DNA of 40,625 nucleotides from SIG455 sp045659025 (lineage in GTDB: Bacteria > Bacillota > Clostridia > UMGS1810): contig JAZOWA010000059.1 in the NCBI GenBank assembly GCA_045659025.1, positions 1 to 40,625 on the forward strand. The letters run 5' to 3'. Of this stretch, positions 1 through 6,896 are shown piece by piece. The position numbers were made by a program, and so were the translations under genes. A model generated the notes under the pieces. It had not been told where the DNA came from. It searched no databases and saw nothing but the letters and a program-made list of their open reading frames with translations. Positions within the stretch are counted from its first letter, which is position 1. Each line of letters starts with the position of its first letter.

Positions 1-120
1 TATCATATAATCGACAACTATTATAAGAACAAAGTGGTGCGGTATGACAGTTTTGTTCTTGATAAAATATGTATCGCATTAGATTGCAGAATCGAAGATA
101 TAATAAAATTTGAAAAATAA
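1..120 (+). CDS. C-terminal end of a small Xre/Cro-C1-type HTH regulator (partial)
   Basis: Frame 1 is open from the window edge to TAA at 118-120 and gives the last 39 residues. The end LDKICIALDCRIEDIIKFEK matches the last two helices of the short one-domain Cro/C1-type regulators common in Firmicutes (pattern LxxICxALDCxxxDIIxF). These are 65-75 aa DNA-binding proteins, so about half of this one lies before the window. A strong terminator follows at once, so it is the last gene of its unit. The target is unknown; such proteins are often found in accessory regions. Confidence 0.75.
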   Translation, partial: YHIIDNYYKNKVVRYDSFVLDKICIALDCRIEDIIKFEK

Positions 121-160
121 CACACCTGACTTATCAGAATAGTCAGGTGTGTTATTTTTT
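119..160 (+). terminator. Rho-independent terminator after the HTH gene
   Basis: A perfect 13-bp stem pairs 119-131 with 141-153 around a 9-nt loop and is followed by ATTTTTT. The stem begins on the stop codon of the regulator gene. Confidence 0.85.
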
Positions 161-182
161 ATAAAAGACAAATATAACTAAA

Positions 183-211
183 AAAATCACTTGCATAAAG
201 CAAGTGATTTT
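183..211 (-). terminator. Terminator of the zinc-ribbon gene (near-symmetric hairpin)
   Basis: A 12-bp stem (183-194 with 200-211) surrounds a 5-nt loop, with A-runs before it and T-runs after it, so it could act in both directions. It lies 38 bases past the stop of the minus-strand zinc-ribbon gene. Its core CACTTGCATAAAGCAAGTG (188-206) recurs inverted at 727-745. Confidence 0.7.
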
Positions 212-248
212 TGTATATGTAAACATTCAAATTACTTCACAATACTAT

Positions 249-431
249 TTAGATGCGTCCGAAATAAGTTTCAAACCAACGCATAAACGCCCAATCGTTC
301 TCCATAATAATTACGTGCTTCATTTCTCCGCACCCTTCACATAAGTCCAAATCTTCTGATATGATATATCTATCCTTACTATGATTTGTTTCGTTTATCC
401 TATTCCAACAATCAAGACAAAATTCAGCCAT
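249..431 (-). CDS. Small zinc-ribbon-like protein, 60 aa, function unknown
   Basis: The protein has two CxxC pairs, C5/C8 (CLDC) and C31/C34 (CEGC), the usual ligand set of a small zinc ribbon, and an aromatic tail rich in W, F and Y. I recognise it only as a type of short conserved hypothetical protein found in Firmicutes. It has no signal peptide or membrane segment, so it is presumably cytoplasmic. The ATG at 429-431 follows AGAGG. A good promoter lies directly upstream (453-481) and a terminator directly downstream, so it is a one-gene unit, divergent from the ribbon-helix-helix gene at 527. The fold is a motif-based inference; the function is unknown. Confidence 0.7.
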   Translation of the reverse strand: MAEFCLDCWNRINETNHSKDRYIISEDLDLCEGCGEMKHVIIMENDWAFMRWFETYFGRI

Positions 432-452
432 CAGTCATACCTCTTTGGTAGT

Positions 453-481
453 ATTTTATCCTACTTTATGCTATTTGTCAA
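453..481 (-). promoter_or_regulatory. Sigma-A-type promoter of the zinc-ribbon gene
   Basis: On the minus strand, TTGACA (481-476), a 17-nt spacer, then TAAAAT (458-453). The predicted transcription start is about 15 nt before the ATG. The -35 overlaps the -35 of the divergent promoter (478-483). Confidence 0.7.
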
Positions 482-493
482 CACTTGATAGCA
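469..493. promoter_or_regulatory. Candidate operator: inverted repeat over two overlapping -35 boxes
   Basis: TGCTAT (469-474) and ATAGCA (488-493) form a perfect 6-bp inverted repeat separated by 13 bases. The interval holds the -35 boxes of both divergent promoters. The neighbouring ribbon-helix-helix protein is the obvious candidate ligand, which is inference only. Confidence 0.35.
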
Positions 494-507
494 CCATATC
501 GTATAAT
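478..507 (+). promoter_or_regulatory. Probable promoter of the ribbon-helix-helix gene
   Basis: TCAACA (478-483), an 18-nt spacer, and a perfect TATAAT (502-507). The predicted start falls just before the GAGGTG ribosome binding site at 514-519, giving a very short leader. Confidence 0.45.
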
Positions 508-526
508 TGTTTTGAGGTGATTAGTC

Positions 527-673
527 TTGAAACCGTTAAAAGAAAAGATAAGCATAACCATCGACAATGATGTTTTAGAAAAATTGCGCACCCTTGCAGA
601 AAATGATGACCGCTCTCTTTCACAATATATTAACATAATACTGAAAGAGCATACTAATAAAAAAATCAAATAA
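527..673 (+). CDS. Small ribbon-helix-helix (Arc/CopG-like) DNA-binding protein, 48 aa
   Basis: This short frame starts with TTG at 527-529, 7 nt after GAGGTG (514-519), and ends with TAA at 671-673. The product has a short basic N-terminus, a beta-strand-like segment (KISITI, residues 7-12), then DNDVLEKLRTLAENDDRSLSQYINIILKEH. That is the ribbon-helix-helix layout: one strand, helix A, a turn with the small residues RSLS, and helix B. Such proteins are dimeric repressors and often regulate themselves. It sits between its own TATAAT box and a terminator, divergent from the zinc-ribbon gene. No toxin-like partner is visible next to it. The TTG start and small size make it easy to miss. Confidence 0.7.
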   Translation: MKPLKEKISITIDNDVLEKLRTLAENDDRSLSQYINIILKEHTNKKIK

Positions 674-678
674 TATTA

Positions 679-706
679 AAAGGTCTTGCAAAAGCAAGGC
701 CTTTTT
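679..706 (+). terminator. Terminator of the ribbon-helix-helix gene
   Basis: An 11-bp stem with one G-T pair (679-689 with 694-704) surrounds an AAAA loop and ends in a T-run, 5 bases after the stop codon. Confidence 0.8.
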
Positions 707-720
707 GTGTGGATTAAATA

Positions 721-751
721 AAAAAGCACTTGCTTTATGCAAGTGCTTTTT
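721..751 (-). terminator. Terminator of tRNA-Thr (near-symmetric hairpin)
   Basis: A 13-bp stem (721-733 with 739-751) surrounds a 5-nt loop and starts 5 bases beyond the tRNA 3' end. It has A- and T-runs on both sides. Its core is the exact reverse complement of 188-206. Confidence 0.75.
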
Positions 752-756
752 TTAAG

Positions 757-829
757 AGCTGATGACCGGAATCGAACCGGTGACCTCTACACTACCAATG
801 TAGTGCTCTACCTACTGAGCTACATCAGC
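757..829 (-). tRNA. tRNA-Thr (anticodon GGT)
   Basis: The minus strand folds as a cloverleaf: acceptor GCTGATG/CATCAGC, D-arm with TAGCTCAGTAGGTAGAGCA, anticodon stem CTACA/TGTAG with loop TTGGTAG (anticodon GGT at 794-796), and a T-arm with GGTTCGATTCC. It reads ACC and ACU threonine codons. The 3' CCA is not encoded. A promoter lies 44 bases upstream and a terminator directly downstream. Confidence 0.93.
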
Positions 830-872
830 GTTATTGTCCGCAGGGTAGATGTGCGAACAATCGACGAAAGTT

Positions 873-901
873 ATTGTAACACATTTTTTGTGGGATGTCT
901 A
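873..901 (-). promoter_or_regulatory. Promoter of tRNA-Thr
   Basis: On the minus strand, TAGACA (901-896), a 17-nt spacer, then TACAAT (878-873). It lies between the decarboxylase stop and the tRNA, so the tRNA does not depend on read-through from the long operon. Confidence 0.65.
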
Positions 902-926
902 TACCTTTTTTCAAATTTTTCAAAAA

Positions 927-2330
927 TTATTTTACCACACTCATTTTGCCCATAACATCAATGCCCGTTATGGTGGCTCCCCTATCGGCAGAATCGGTGA
1001 TTGCTTTAAGATGCTCTGCGCGGATTTTCTCGCCGGGAAGAAGAATCGGAATGCCGGGAGGGTATTTGCATACGGGAAGAGCGCACACTCTGCCTACCGC
1101 ATCTATCATATCCACCTTCTCCCTTGGGGCATGGTGGGCTCTGCGGGGAGTCATCTCCACCCAGGGCAGAGGATAATCATCCGTTGCGGTGCGGGGGTGT
1201 GAGGGACGCATATCCGCTGTGATATATGCTATTGCTCTTGCGAGGTTGCGGATATCGGATACCTTATTATATGGTGTGACAATGCACACTATATTATACT
1301 CGTCCGCCATCTCCACCTCTATATTATACTTGCCTGCAAGTTGCTTTGCTATACTGTATCCCGTGGTGGGAAGTGAGGAGAAGTTAATCACTATCCTCGT
1401 CTTATCTATATCTGCCACGTTACAGCTGCCTATCATCTCGGCACCTACCCAATACACCTTACCCATACGATTGAGTCTGGTGCGTTGTCTGTCTATCTCG
1501 GCTATGATTTTGCCATAGGCAGCCTTCATATTACCGCCGTCAAACACCGCCGACTCCAGCACACAAAGGCATCCGTAAGAGGGACTTGAGGTCTGGTACA
1601 TTGAAAGAGTAGTAAGCACCTGATCTTCATCTATATCGGTATTTATATGCAAAAGGGCACCGCCTGACAGGGCGCCTAAGGTCTTATGTACGCTCTGCAC
1701 CACCATATCTGCTCCCGCCTTTACTGCGCTTTGGGGCAGAAGGGGGGATATATGAAAATGGGCACCGTGGGCCTCATCCACCAGAAGGAGCATACCTGCT
1801 CTGTGAGCAGAATCCGCAATAGATGCTACATCACTCACAGTGCCATAGTATGTGGGGGATGTGATAATCATCGCCTTGGCATCGGGATTTTGCATTATGG
1901 CAAGGTCTATCTCTGCCCTGCCCATACCGCCTACAAAGCCGAAACGATAGTTATATCCCGGCATTACGTAAACGGGGATTGCGCCATTTAATATAATTGC
2001 AGAAATCACCGACTTGTGGCAGAATCTATCCACGATTATCTTATCACCCTCGGACACTGCAAGGGAAATCATTGTATATATACCGCAGGTGGAACCGCCA
2101 AGCAGATAATAGGAAGATTTTGCGCCGTACATACGGGCAAGTTCCAACTGGCTTCTTTTAATATATGACGTGGGGTCAAGGAGGTTATCGGTATCGTCAA
2201 GCTCTGTGACGTCCAAAGGGAAGAGGTCTTTTACCGCAGTCACATTATGACCCTTATGGCCCGGCATGGCAAAGGATATACGTTTCTTTCTGGTATAGTT
2301 TGCTATTCCTTCATTTATCGGCAAAGACAT
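927..2330 (-). CDS. Orn/Lys/Arg decarboxylase-family PLP enzyme (YaaO/SpeA-like), 467 aa
   Basis: A fold-type I PLP enzyme of the Orn/Lys/Arg decarboxylase major-domain family (Bacillus YaaO/SpeA group), which removes CO2 from a basic amino acid to give a polyamine or diamine. Visible marks are AMPGHKGH (residues 21-28), the loop GGSTCGIY, DEAHGAH (184-190, cofactor Asp184), the Schiff-base lysine in SVHKTLGAL (K216), and the C-terminal PPGIPILLPGEKI. About 470 aa is the usual length of the short Gram-positive form without the N-terminal wing domain. ATG at 2330 is chosen because AAAGGAG lies 8 nt before it; an earlier in-frame ATG at 2366 would overlap the racemase. It is the last gene of the long operon, 13 nt after alanine racemase. 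The exact substrate cannot be read from the sequence. Confidence 0.88.
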   Translation of the reverse strand: MSLPINEGIANYTRKKRISFAMPGHKGHNVTAVKDLFPLDVTELDDTDNLLDPTSYIKRSQLELARMYGAKSSYYLLGGSTCGIYTMISLAVSEGDKIIVDRFCHKSVISAIILNGAIPVYVMPGYNYRFGFVGGMGRAEIDLAIMQNPDAKAMIITSPTYYGTVSDVASIADSAHRAGMLLLVDEAHGAHFHISPLLPQSAVKAGADMVVQSVHKTLGALSGGALLHINTDIDEDQVLTTLSMYQTSSPSYGCLCVLESAVFDGGNMKAAYGKIIAEIDRQRTRLNRMGKVYWVGAEMIGSCNVADIDKTRIVINFSSLPTTGYSIAKQLAGKYNIEVEMADEYNIVCIVTPYNKVSDIRNLARAIAYITADMRPSHPRTATDDYPLPWVEMTPRRAHHAPREKVDMIDAVGRVCALPVCKYPPGIPILLPGEKIRAEHLKAITDSADRGATITGIDVMGKMSVVK

Positions 2331-2343
2331 TTCCTCATCTCCT

Positions 2344-3429
2344 TTACTTATATATTCTCTCCACATCTGCGCCTAATGTAATGGGATTGGCATCAAGATG
2401 GGCAATATCCCCCGTCTTAACATCCATACCCGTAACATCGGCTACCACATTACACATGCTTATCCTGCCAATAATGGGGCAGGATTTACCGCCTATCTTC
2501 ACGGTGTGCTTATATCCTATGGACATAAGGTCGTGATAGATGTATCTTATAACATCTGCTAATCTGAATGTATCACGACTCTTCTCTGTGCCGAAGCCGT
2601 CTTTATATCCTACGGGGATAACTGCTATCAGAGTATCCCGCTTTGTCTTGAATGTATTGGCATAGCCGACAAAGTGGCCCTTGGGCAGAGTTTTGACCTC
2701 TACCACATCAGCAATCAGCTCGCCTATCCTTTTAAGTCCGCCCTTATCGGCTATGGGGAGTCTGCCTAAAAATGCAGAGCCTACCCTCACGGCATCCAAG
2801 TGCATATCTTTGTGCTGCATAAAAGCACAGGAATTACAGATATGTCTTATAAGCTTTATACCCTTATCCTCCAAAGCATTGGTAAAGGAAAGAAATTTAT
2901 CGAATTGTCCCTGCACGTCTGCCCTCTTGGGTGAGAAAGAAAAGGAAAGATGTGAATAAACACCCTGAGCAGATACGTTGGTGTATTTGCTTATGCACTC
3001 TGCCACCTCATCGGCCTTGTCGGGTGAAAAACCGAATCTGCCAAAGCCCGTATCCACTTTAATATGAACCCCCGCCGTCTTGCCCATATCCTCGGCGATA
3101 GATGAGATGTTGGCATAGGATGAGGCTGAACCCACAGACATTATGATGTCTTTATCAATGCAGGTCTTAATCTCATCCTCGTCTGCCAGGGCAGAGATGA
3201 GCAGTATATTACCCTCAAAGCCGTTCTCTCGCAAGGCCACGCCCTCTCCCACCTCGGATACGGCGAAAAAGTCAATGCCCTTTTCTGACAAAAGTCTTGC
3301 AAAGGGAATGAGGCCTATACCATAGCCGTTACCCTTAAGTACGGCAATCACGGTGGACGAGGATGCTCTATCCTTTATAATATCGATATTATGCAGTAAA
3401 TCCGATTTGTTTATCACATACTGTTTCAT
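2344..3429 (-). CDS. alr: Alanine racemase family PLP enzyme, 361 aa
   Basis: A fold-type III PLP racemase, usually interconverting L- and D-alanine for peptidoglycan. The cofactor lysine is K32 in AVLKGNGYGIG (family pattern AVVKANAYGHG), and the second catalytic base is Y256 in VGYANTF, followed by IPVGYKDGF. The family's conserved Met-Asp near the C-terminus appears as GRISMCN (M325-C326), so the Asp is Cys. Length is close to the 370-390 aa norm. ATG at 3429 follows GGAG by 7 nt. The gene lies 13 nt after a FemAB-like ligase, fitting cell-wall work, and 13 nt before a basic-amino-acid decarboxylase. Because of that neighbour and the altered motif, racemisation of another amino acid (for example lysine) cannot be excluded. 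Confidence 0.9.
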   Translation of the reverse strand: MKQYVINKSDLLHNIDIIKDRASSSTVIAVLKGNGYGIGLIPFARLLSEKGIDFFAVSEVGEGVALRENGFEGNILLISALADEDEIKTCIDKDIIMSVGSASSYANISSIAEDMGKTAGVHIKVDTGFGRFGFSPDKADEVAECISKYTNVSAQGVYSHLSFSFSPKRADVQGQFDKFLSFTNALEDKGIKLIRHICNSCAFMQHKDMHLDAVRVGSAFLGRLPIADKGGLKRIGELIADVVEVKTLPKGHFVGYANTFKTKRDTLIAVIPVGYKDGFGTEKSRDTFRLADVIRYIYHDLMSIGYKHTVKIGGKSCPIIGRISMCNVVADVTGMDVKTGDIAHLDANPITLGADVERIYK

Positions 3430-3442
3430 AATAAATCTCCGA

Positions 3443-4498
3443 TTATTTCTGTCCTCTTAAAAGGTATATCTTCTTACGAAGTTCACGGAAAAGTTTCTCA
3501 CCGTGTTCCACCATAAAGTACATAAAGGGTGAGAACACATAATCCATCTCACCTACGAACTCGGTGAACTTACCGTTGAAACCCTTTTTGAATCTGTAAA
3601 GACCATAGAGGGGGTTACTCTCGTCAATATCTCCCGAAATGCCACGGAAGTCGTATATATCGCATTTATTTTCAAGCGCCCATTTAATCATCTCAAGCTG
3701 GAGAAGGTAGTTGGGCATTACGTTGCGGTAGTCATTGGAACTTGCGCCATAGAGGTACCACACCTTATTGCCATACAAAATAGCCAAAGTACCTGCCACA
3801 ATCTTGCCATCGTATCTGGCAAGATAGAGACGCAAATTCTCGGGGGCCATACAATCGTACATCTTCTCAAAGTACTCTAATGTGCGGACAACAAATTCGT
3901 CTCTGGTGCCTGTAACCACCATGATATCGTGGAAGGTCTTGAGGTCTTCTCTGGTGCCTACGGACACCTCCACGCCCTTTCTTACCGCAAGGCGGATGTT
4001 ATAGCGGGTCTTGGTGTGGAAAATCTCCATAAGCTCGTCCTCTGTCTTACCCTTCACATCAAGACGGAAAACGAATCGGGGCTGGATGCCCTCAAAATTC
4101 TTGGAAGCATTCTTGAACTTGAAGCCCATCTTCTTTGCCATGGCTACAAACTTCTCGTCCTCAATCTCTATATCGGGGTCGATTTTGAGTACATAACTCT
4201 TGTACTCCTTCGCCTTGGCCTTTGCCCCCTCTATAAGCTCACGAAGTGTCTCCTCGTCATCAGTATCACATACGGGACCACGGGGAGCATACATAAGAGT
4301 ACTGTTAAAGAAGGGCACCTTCCTGATAAGGATACTCAAAGTGCCTCGGATATTGCCATCTTCGTCCTCGCTGACAATAATCTCGTTCTTCCAGTTATCC
4401 TTTACGTTACTCCACATAGGACTTTGCATAAAATGGGATTTATAATGCTTTGATATAAATTCCTCGTATTTCTTGAAGTCTTTTACAGTAGTAATCAC
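3443..4498 (-). CDS. FemAB/FemX-like aminoacyltransferase (peptidoglycan interpeptide bridge), 351 aa
   Basis: This resembles the FemXAB family, which add amino acids from aminoacyl-tRNA to the lipid II stem peptide; two GNAT-like subdomains are expected. Recognisable segments are the start with FMQSPMWSNVKDNW, the middle KTRYNIRLAVRKGVEV, then LARYDGKIVAGTLAILYGNKVWYLYGASS, and LLQLEMIKWALENKCDIYDFRGISGD with YRFKKGFNGKFTEFVGEMDY. Length is slightly below the 400-420 aa of Staphylococcus FemA/B, which carry an extra coiled coil. The start is GTG (4498-4496), 6 nt after a perfect AAGGAGG, and it overlaps the stop of the preceding gene (GTGA). Genes on both sides share the operon; alanine racemase follows. 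Which amino acid it adds is unknown. Confidence 0.85.
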   Translation of the reverse strand: MITTVKDFKKYEEFISKHYKSHFMQSPMWSNVKDNWKNEIIVSEDEDGNIRGTLSILIRKVPFFNSTLMYAPRGPVCDTDDEETLRELIEGAKAKAKEYKSYVLKIDPDIEIEDEKFVAMAKKMGFKFKNASKNFEGIQPRFVFRLDVKGKTEDELMEIFHTKTRYNIRLAVRKGVEVSVGTREDLKTFHDIMVVTGTRDEFVVRTLEYFEKMYDCMAPENLRLYLARYDGKIVAGTLAILYGNKVWYLYGASSNDYRNVMPNYLLQLEMIKWALENKCDIYDFRGISGDIDESNPLYGLYRFKKGFNGKFTEFVGEMDYVFSPFMYFMVEHGEKLFRELRKKIYLLRGQK

Positions 4499-4977
4499 TT
4501 TGAGCCCTCCTTGGAAAGTGCAAGTAATCTATCACCTATCATATCTACCAAAATATCAGTAGGTGCAAATACTACTCTGGCATTGGTGTCACCGCCGAAA
4601 ACTACGGTGTATCGTCTGCTGTCTGCCACACAGAAAATGCGCTGGGGTTTTGCCTTGGGGTCATACTCCTGTCGGAAGCTTTCTATATCGGCAATGGCAA
4701 AGGTGTCGGTAGTCTTTACCCTGCCGCTCAATATGGTGTTGATAGTCAGGGTGTCGCCATCATACACGTATTCATACTCGGTGATGTGACCCTTTATATA
4801 CGAAAGCACAAATATCACAATCACCGCCACAAGCACAAGATCCCTCACAATAAGGGGAATGGGAAATGCGCCGATGAAAAGATACACAAAAAAGGCAATC
4901 GCCAAAAACAAAAAGGTGGCCTGTGAAGGAATGGGGTCTTTCTGATTGATTTCGTTATATACTTCTTCGTTATACAT
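4495..4977 (-). CDS. Small membrane protein with two TM segments and a PH-like C-terminal domain, 160 aa
   Basis: I do not recognise a named family. The N-terminal 20 residues are polar, two hydrophobic segments follow (about residues 20-40 and 43-63), and then a soluble domain rich in beta-strands (YEYVYDGDTLTINTILSGRVKTTDTFAIADIESF). A TM pair followed by a strand-rich domain carrying an I-x-x-I-x-x-F segment resembles bacterial PH-like (YdbS/DUF304-like) membrane proteins. ATG at 4977 is chosen because GCGAGG lies 8-9 nt before it; that site overlaps the malic enzyme stop. Its own stop overlaps the GTG of the FemAB-like gene, implying translational coupling. Function is unknown. Confidence 0.6.
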   Translation of the reverse strand: MYNEEVYNEINQKDPIPSQATFLFLAIAFFVYLFIGAFPIPLIVRDLVLVAVIVIFVLSYIKGHITEYEYVYDGDTLTINTILSGRVKTTDTFAIADIESFRQEYDPKAKPQRIFCVADSRRYTVVFGGDTNARVVFAPTDILVDMIGDRLLALSKEGSK

Positions 4978-4979
4978 AA

Positions 4980-6152
4980 TTATTTCCTCGCTATACCGCT
5001 TTTTACGGCACATTCTTTTACTGTGGCAGATACTGTGTCTGCTACTCTGGGATCAAAGGGATTGGGTATTACATATTCACTGTTTAACTCCTCGTCGGAT
5101 ATAAGCCCTGCTACCGCATGGGCGGCGGCAAGCTTCATCTCCTCGGTGATATCCGTGGCCCTCGCCTCCAGAGCGCCTTTGAATATTCCCGGGAAAACAA
5201 GAACGTTATTCACCTGATTGGGATAGTCGGACCTGCCTGTGCAGACTACTTTGGCCCCACCCTTAATTGCTTCCTCGGGAAGTATCTCGGGGTCGGGATT
5301 TGCAAGGGCAAACACCACCGCACCCTCTGCCATCTTGCTTATGTCCTCGGCACAGAGGAGATTGGGAGCAGATACGCCTATGAACAGGTCTTTACCTGCA
5401 ATTACCTCTTTAAGTGTGCCTGATTCGTTATATTTATTCGTAATCTTTGCCATGTCCTGCTGTGCAGAGGTGAGGCCCTCACCATCTACGGTGATAGCTC
5501 CCATCTTATCACAAAGCACAATATTGCCGATACCCTCGGTAAGAAGGAGCTTGGATATAGCAATACCGGCACTGCCTGCACCGTTTACAACGGCGTTGAT
5601 ATCTCCTATCTTCTTACCAACGAGCTTGAGCGCATTGAGCACTCCTGCAAGCACAACTATTGCTGTGCCGTGCTGGTCATCGTGAAATACGGGGATGTCC
5701 AGCTCCTCTTTGAGACGTCTTTCTATCTCAAAACATCTGGGAGCGCTGATATCCTCTAAATTGATACCGCCAAAGGAAGGAGCAATCGCCTTTACCGTGC
5801 GGATGATCTCCTCGGTGTCCTTGGTGTCAAGACAAATCGGGAATGCATCCACACCGCCAAATTCCTTGAAAAGCACCGCCTTGCCCTCCATAACGGGCAT
5901 CGCTGCCTCAGGGCCTATATCACCGAGACCCAACACCGCTGTACCATCGGATACCACTGCCACAAGATTGCCCTTGCGGGTATATTTATATACATTCTCT
6001 TTATCTTCGTGAATCTTTCTGCAGGGCTCTGCTACACCCGGAGTGTAGGCAACGGACAAATCGTCTCTGTCTGCTACGGGTACTCTTGAGATTACCTCTA
6101 TCTTGCCCTTTTTCTCCTCATGCATCAAAAGAGCTTTTTCATTTACAGTCAT
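4980..6152 (-). CDS. NAD(P)-dependent malic enzyme, 390 aa
   Basis: Oxidatively decarboxylates malate to pyruvate and CO2, producing NAD(P)H in the cytoplasm. The sequence carries the bacterial short-form signature throughout: SVAYTPGVAEPCRKI (N-terminal domain), VVSDGTAVLGLGDIGPEAAMPVMEGKA, the metal-binding VFHDDQHGTAIVV, the Rossmann loop NGAGSAGIAI, and FALANPDPEI. About 390 aa is normal for this form, which lacks the phosphotransacetylase-like domain of E. coli MaeB. ATG at 6152 follows AAGGAG by 7 nt. It sits 12 nt after the biotin ligase gene, giving a pyruvate-metabolism link to biotin-dependent carboxylation. NAD versus NADP preference cannot be settled by eye. Confidence 0.93.
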   Translation of the reverse strand: MTVNEKALLMHEEKKGKIEVISRVPVADRDDLSVAYTPGVAEPCRKIHEDKENVYKYTRKGNLVAVVSDGTAVLGLGDIGPEAAMPVMEGKAVLFKEFGGVDAFPICLDTKDTEEIIRTVKAIAPSFGGINLEDISAPRCFEIERRLKEELDIPVFHDDQHGTAIVVLAGVLNALKLVGKKIGDINAVVNGAGSAGIAISKLLLTEGIGNIVLCDKMGAITVDGEGLTSAQQDMAKITNKYNESGTLKEVIAGKDLFIGVSAPNLLCAEDISKMAEGAVVFALANPDPEILPEEAIKGGAKVVCTGRSDYPNQVNNVLVFPGIFKGALEARATDITEEMKLAAAHAVAGLISDEELNSEYVIPNPFDPRVADTVSATVKECAVKSGIARK

Positions 6153-6164
6153 AATATTTCTCCT

Positions 6165-6896
6165 TTATACATATCCATAAACACCACGAACCGAGACCTC
6201 ACCGGAGCCGACTTTAACTATCCCCTGCTCCGTCTGTATCTCTATATTACCATCCTCACACACCCTTAAGGCTCTGCCACGAAAGGTGCTGCCATCTGCA
6301 AGAAGGGTGACTTTCACATCCCTGCCTACGGTGATGCATACTTTGCTGTATTCTTCTATTACCTCTGATGTAGTGAGATTAGTATATATGTCTTCAAAAT
6401 TATCAAGGAATTTATCTAACATCTCGTCCCTGTCCTGCTCTGTGCCAAGCAGAATTTTAAGAGATGTGGCATAGGGGGTGATGGATCTGTCAAAATCTGA
6501 ATTATTAACATTGATGCCCACGCCCGCCATAACCGTTGCCTTACCTGATTTTACAGCAGACTTCGTGAGGATTCCGCATACCTTGCCACCGTCCGATACG
6601 ATATCGTTGGGCCACTTAACCCCGCATTCGACATATTCTGCAATGGTGCGGTATGCCGCCAATGCACAGATGATTGCTATAAAGGGTAGCTTTGAGATGT
6701 CATCCTCTGCCTTCACATAGAAGGAAAAGTAAAGACCGCCCTTATGACTTATCCACTCTCTGCCAAGGCGACCTACGCCTGAGGTCTGCTCCTTAGCCAC
6801 TACCACCACGTCCTCCTCGGGGGAGTATTCGCTCAATTTATCAAAGGTGGAGGTGAGGCGGTCAAATTTCAAAATATTTTTTCCAAATCGGCTCAT
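6165..6896 (-). CDS. birA: Biotin--[carboxylase/decarboxylase] ligase, single-domain form, 243 aa
   Basis: Attaches biotin to the carrier lysine of acetyl-CoA carboxylase or other biotin enzymes through biotinyl-AMP. Family marks are the nucleotide loop GVGRLGREWIS (pattern GRGRxGRxW), GLYFSFYV, VKWPNDIV with the catalytic lysine, VCGILTKS, and GVGINVNN. The C-terminal DGSTFRGRALRVCEDGNIEIQTEQG is the small beta-barrel. There is no N-terminal helix-turn-helix, so this is a ligase only and not a repressor. Its ATG overlaps the preceding stop (ATGA at 6893-6896) and no strong ribosome site is seen, so coupling to the phosphoesterase gene is likely. Confidence 0.9.
   Translation of the reverse strand: MSRFGKNILKFDRLTSTFDKLSEYSPEEDVVVVAKEQTSGVGRLGREWISHKGGLYFSFYVKAEDDISKLPFIAIICALAAYRTIAEYVECGVKWPNDIVSDGGKVCGILTKSAVKSGKATVMAGVGINVNNSDFDRSITPYATSLKILLGTEQDRDEMLDKFLDNFEDIYTNLTTSEVIEEYSKVCITVGRDVKVTLLADGSTFRGRALRVCEDGNIEIQTEQGIVKVGSGEVSVRGVYGYV

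Noticed and set aside
757..829. tRNA-Thr as an attachment site for an integrated element, given the small accessory-type genes beside it
   Set aside because: No integrase and no repeat of the tRNA 3' end is visible in the window.
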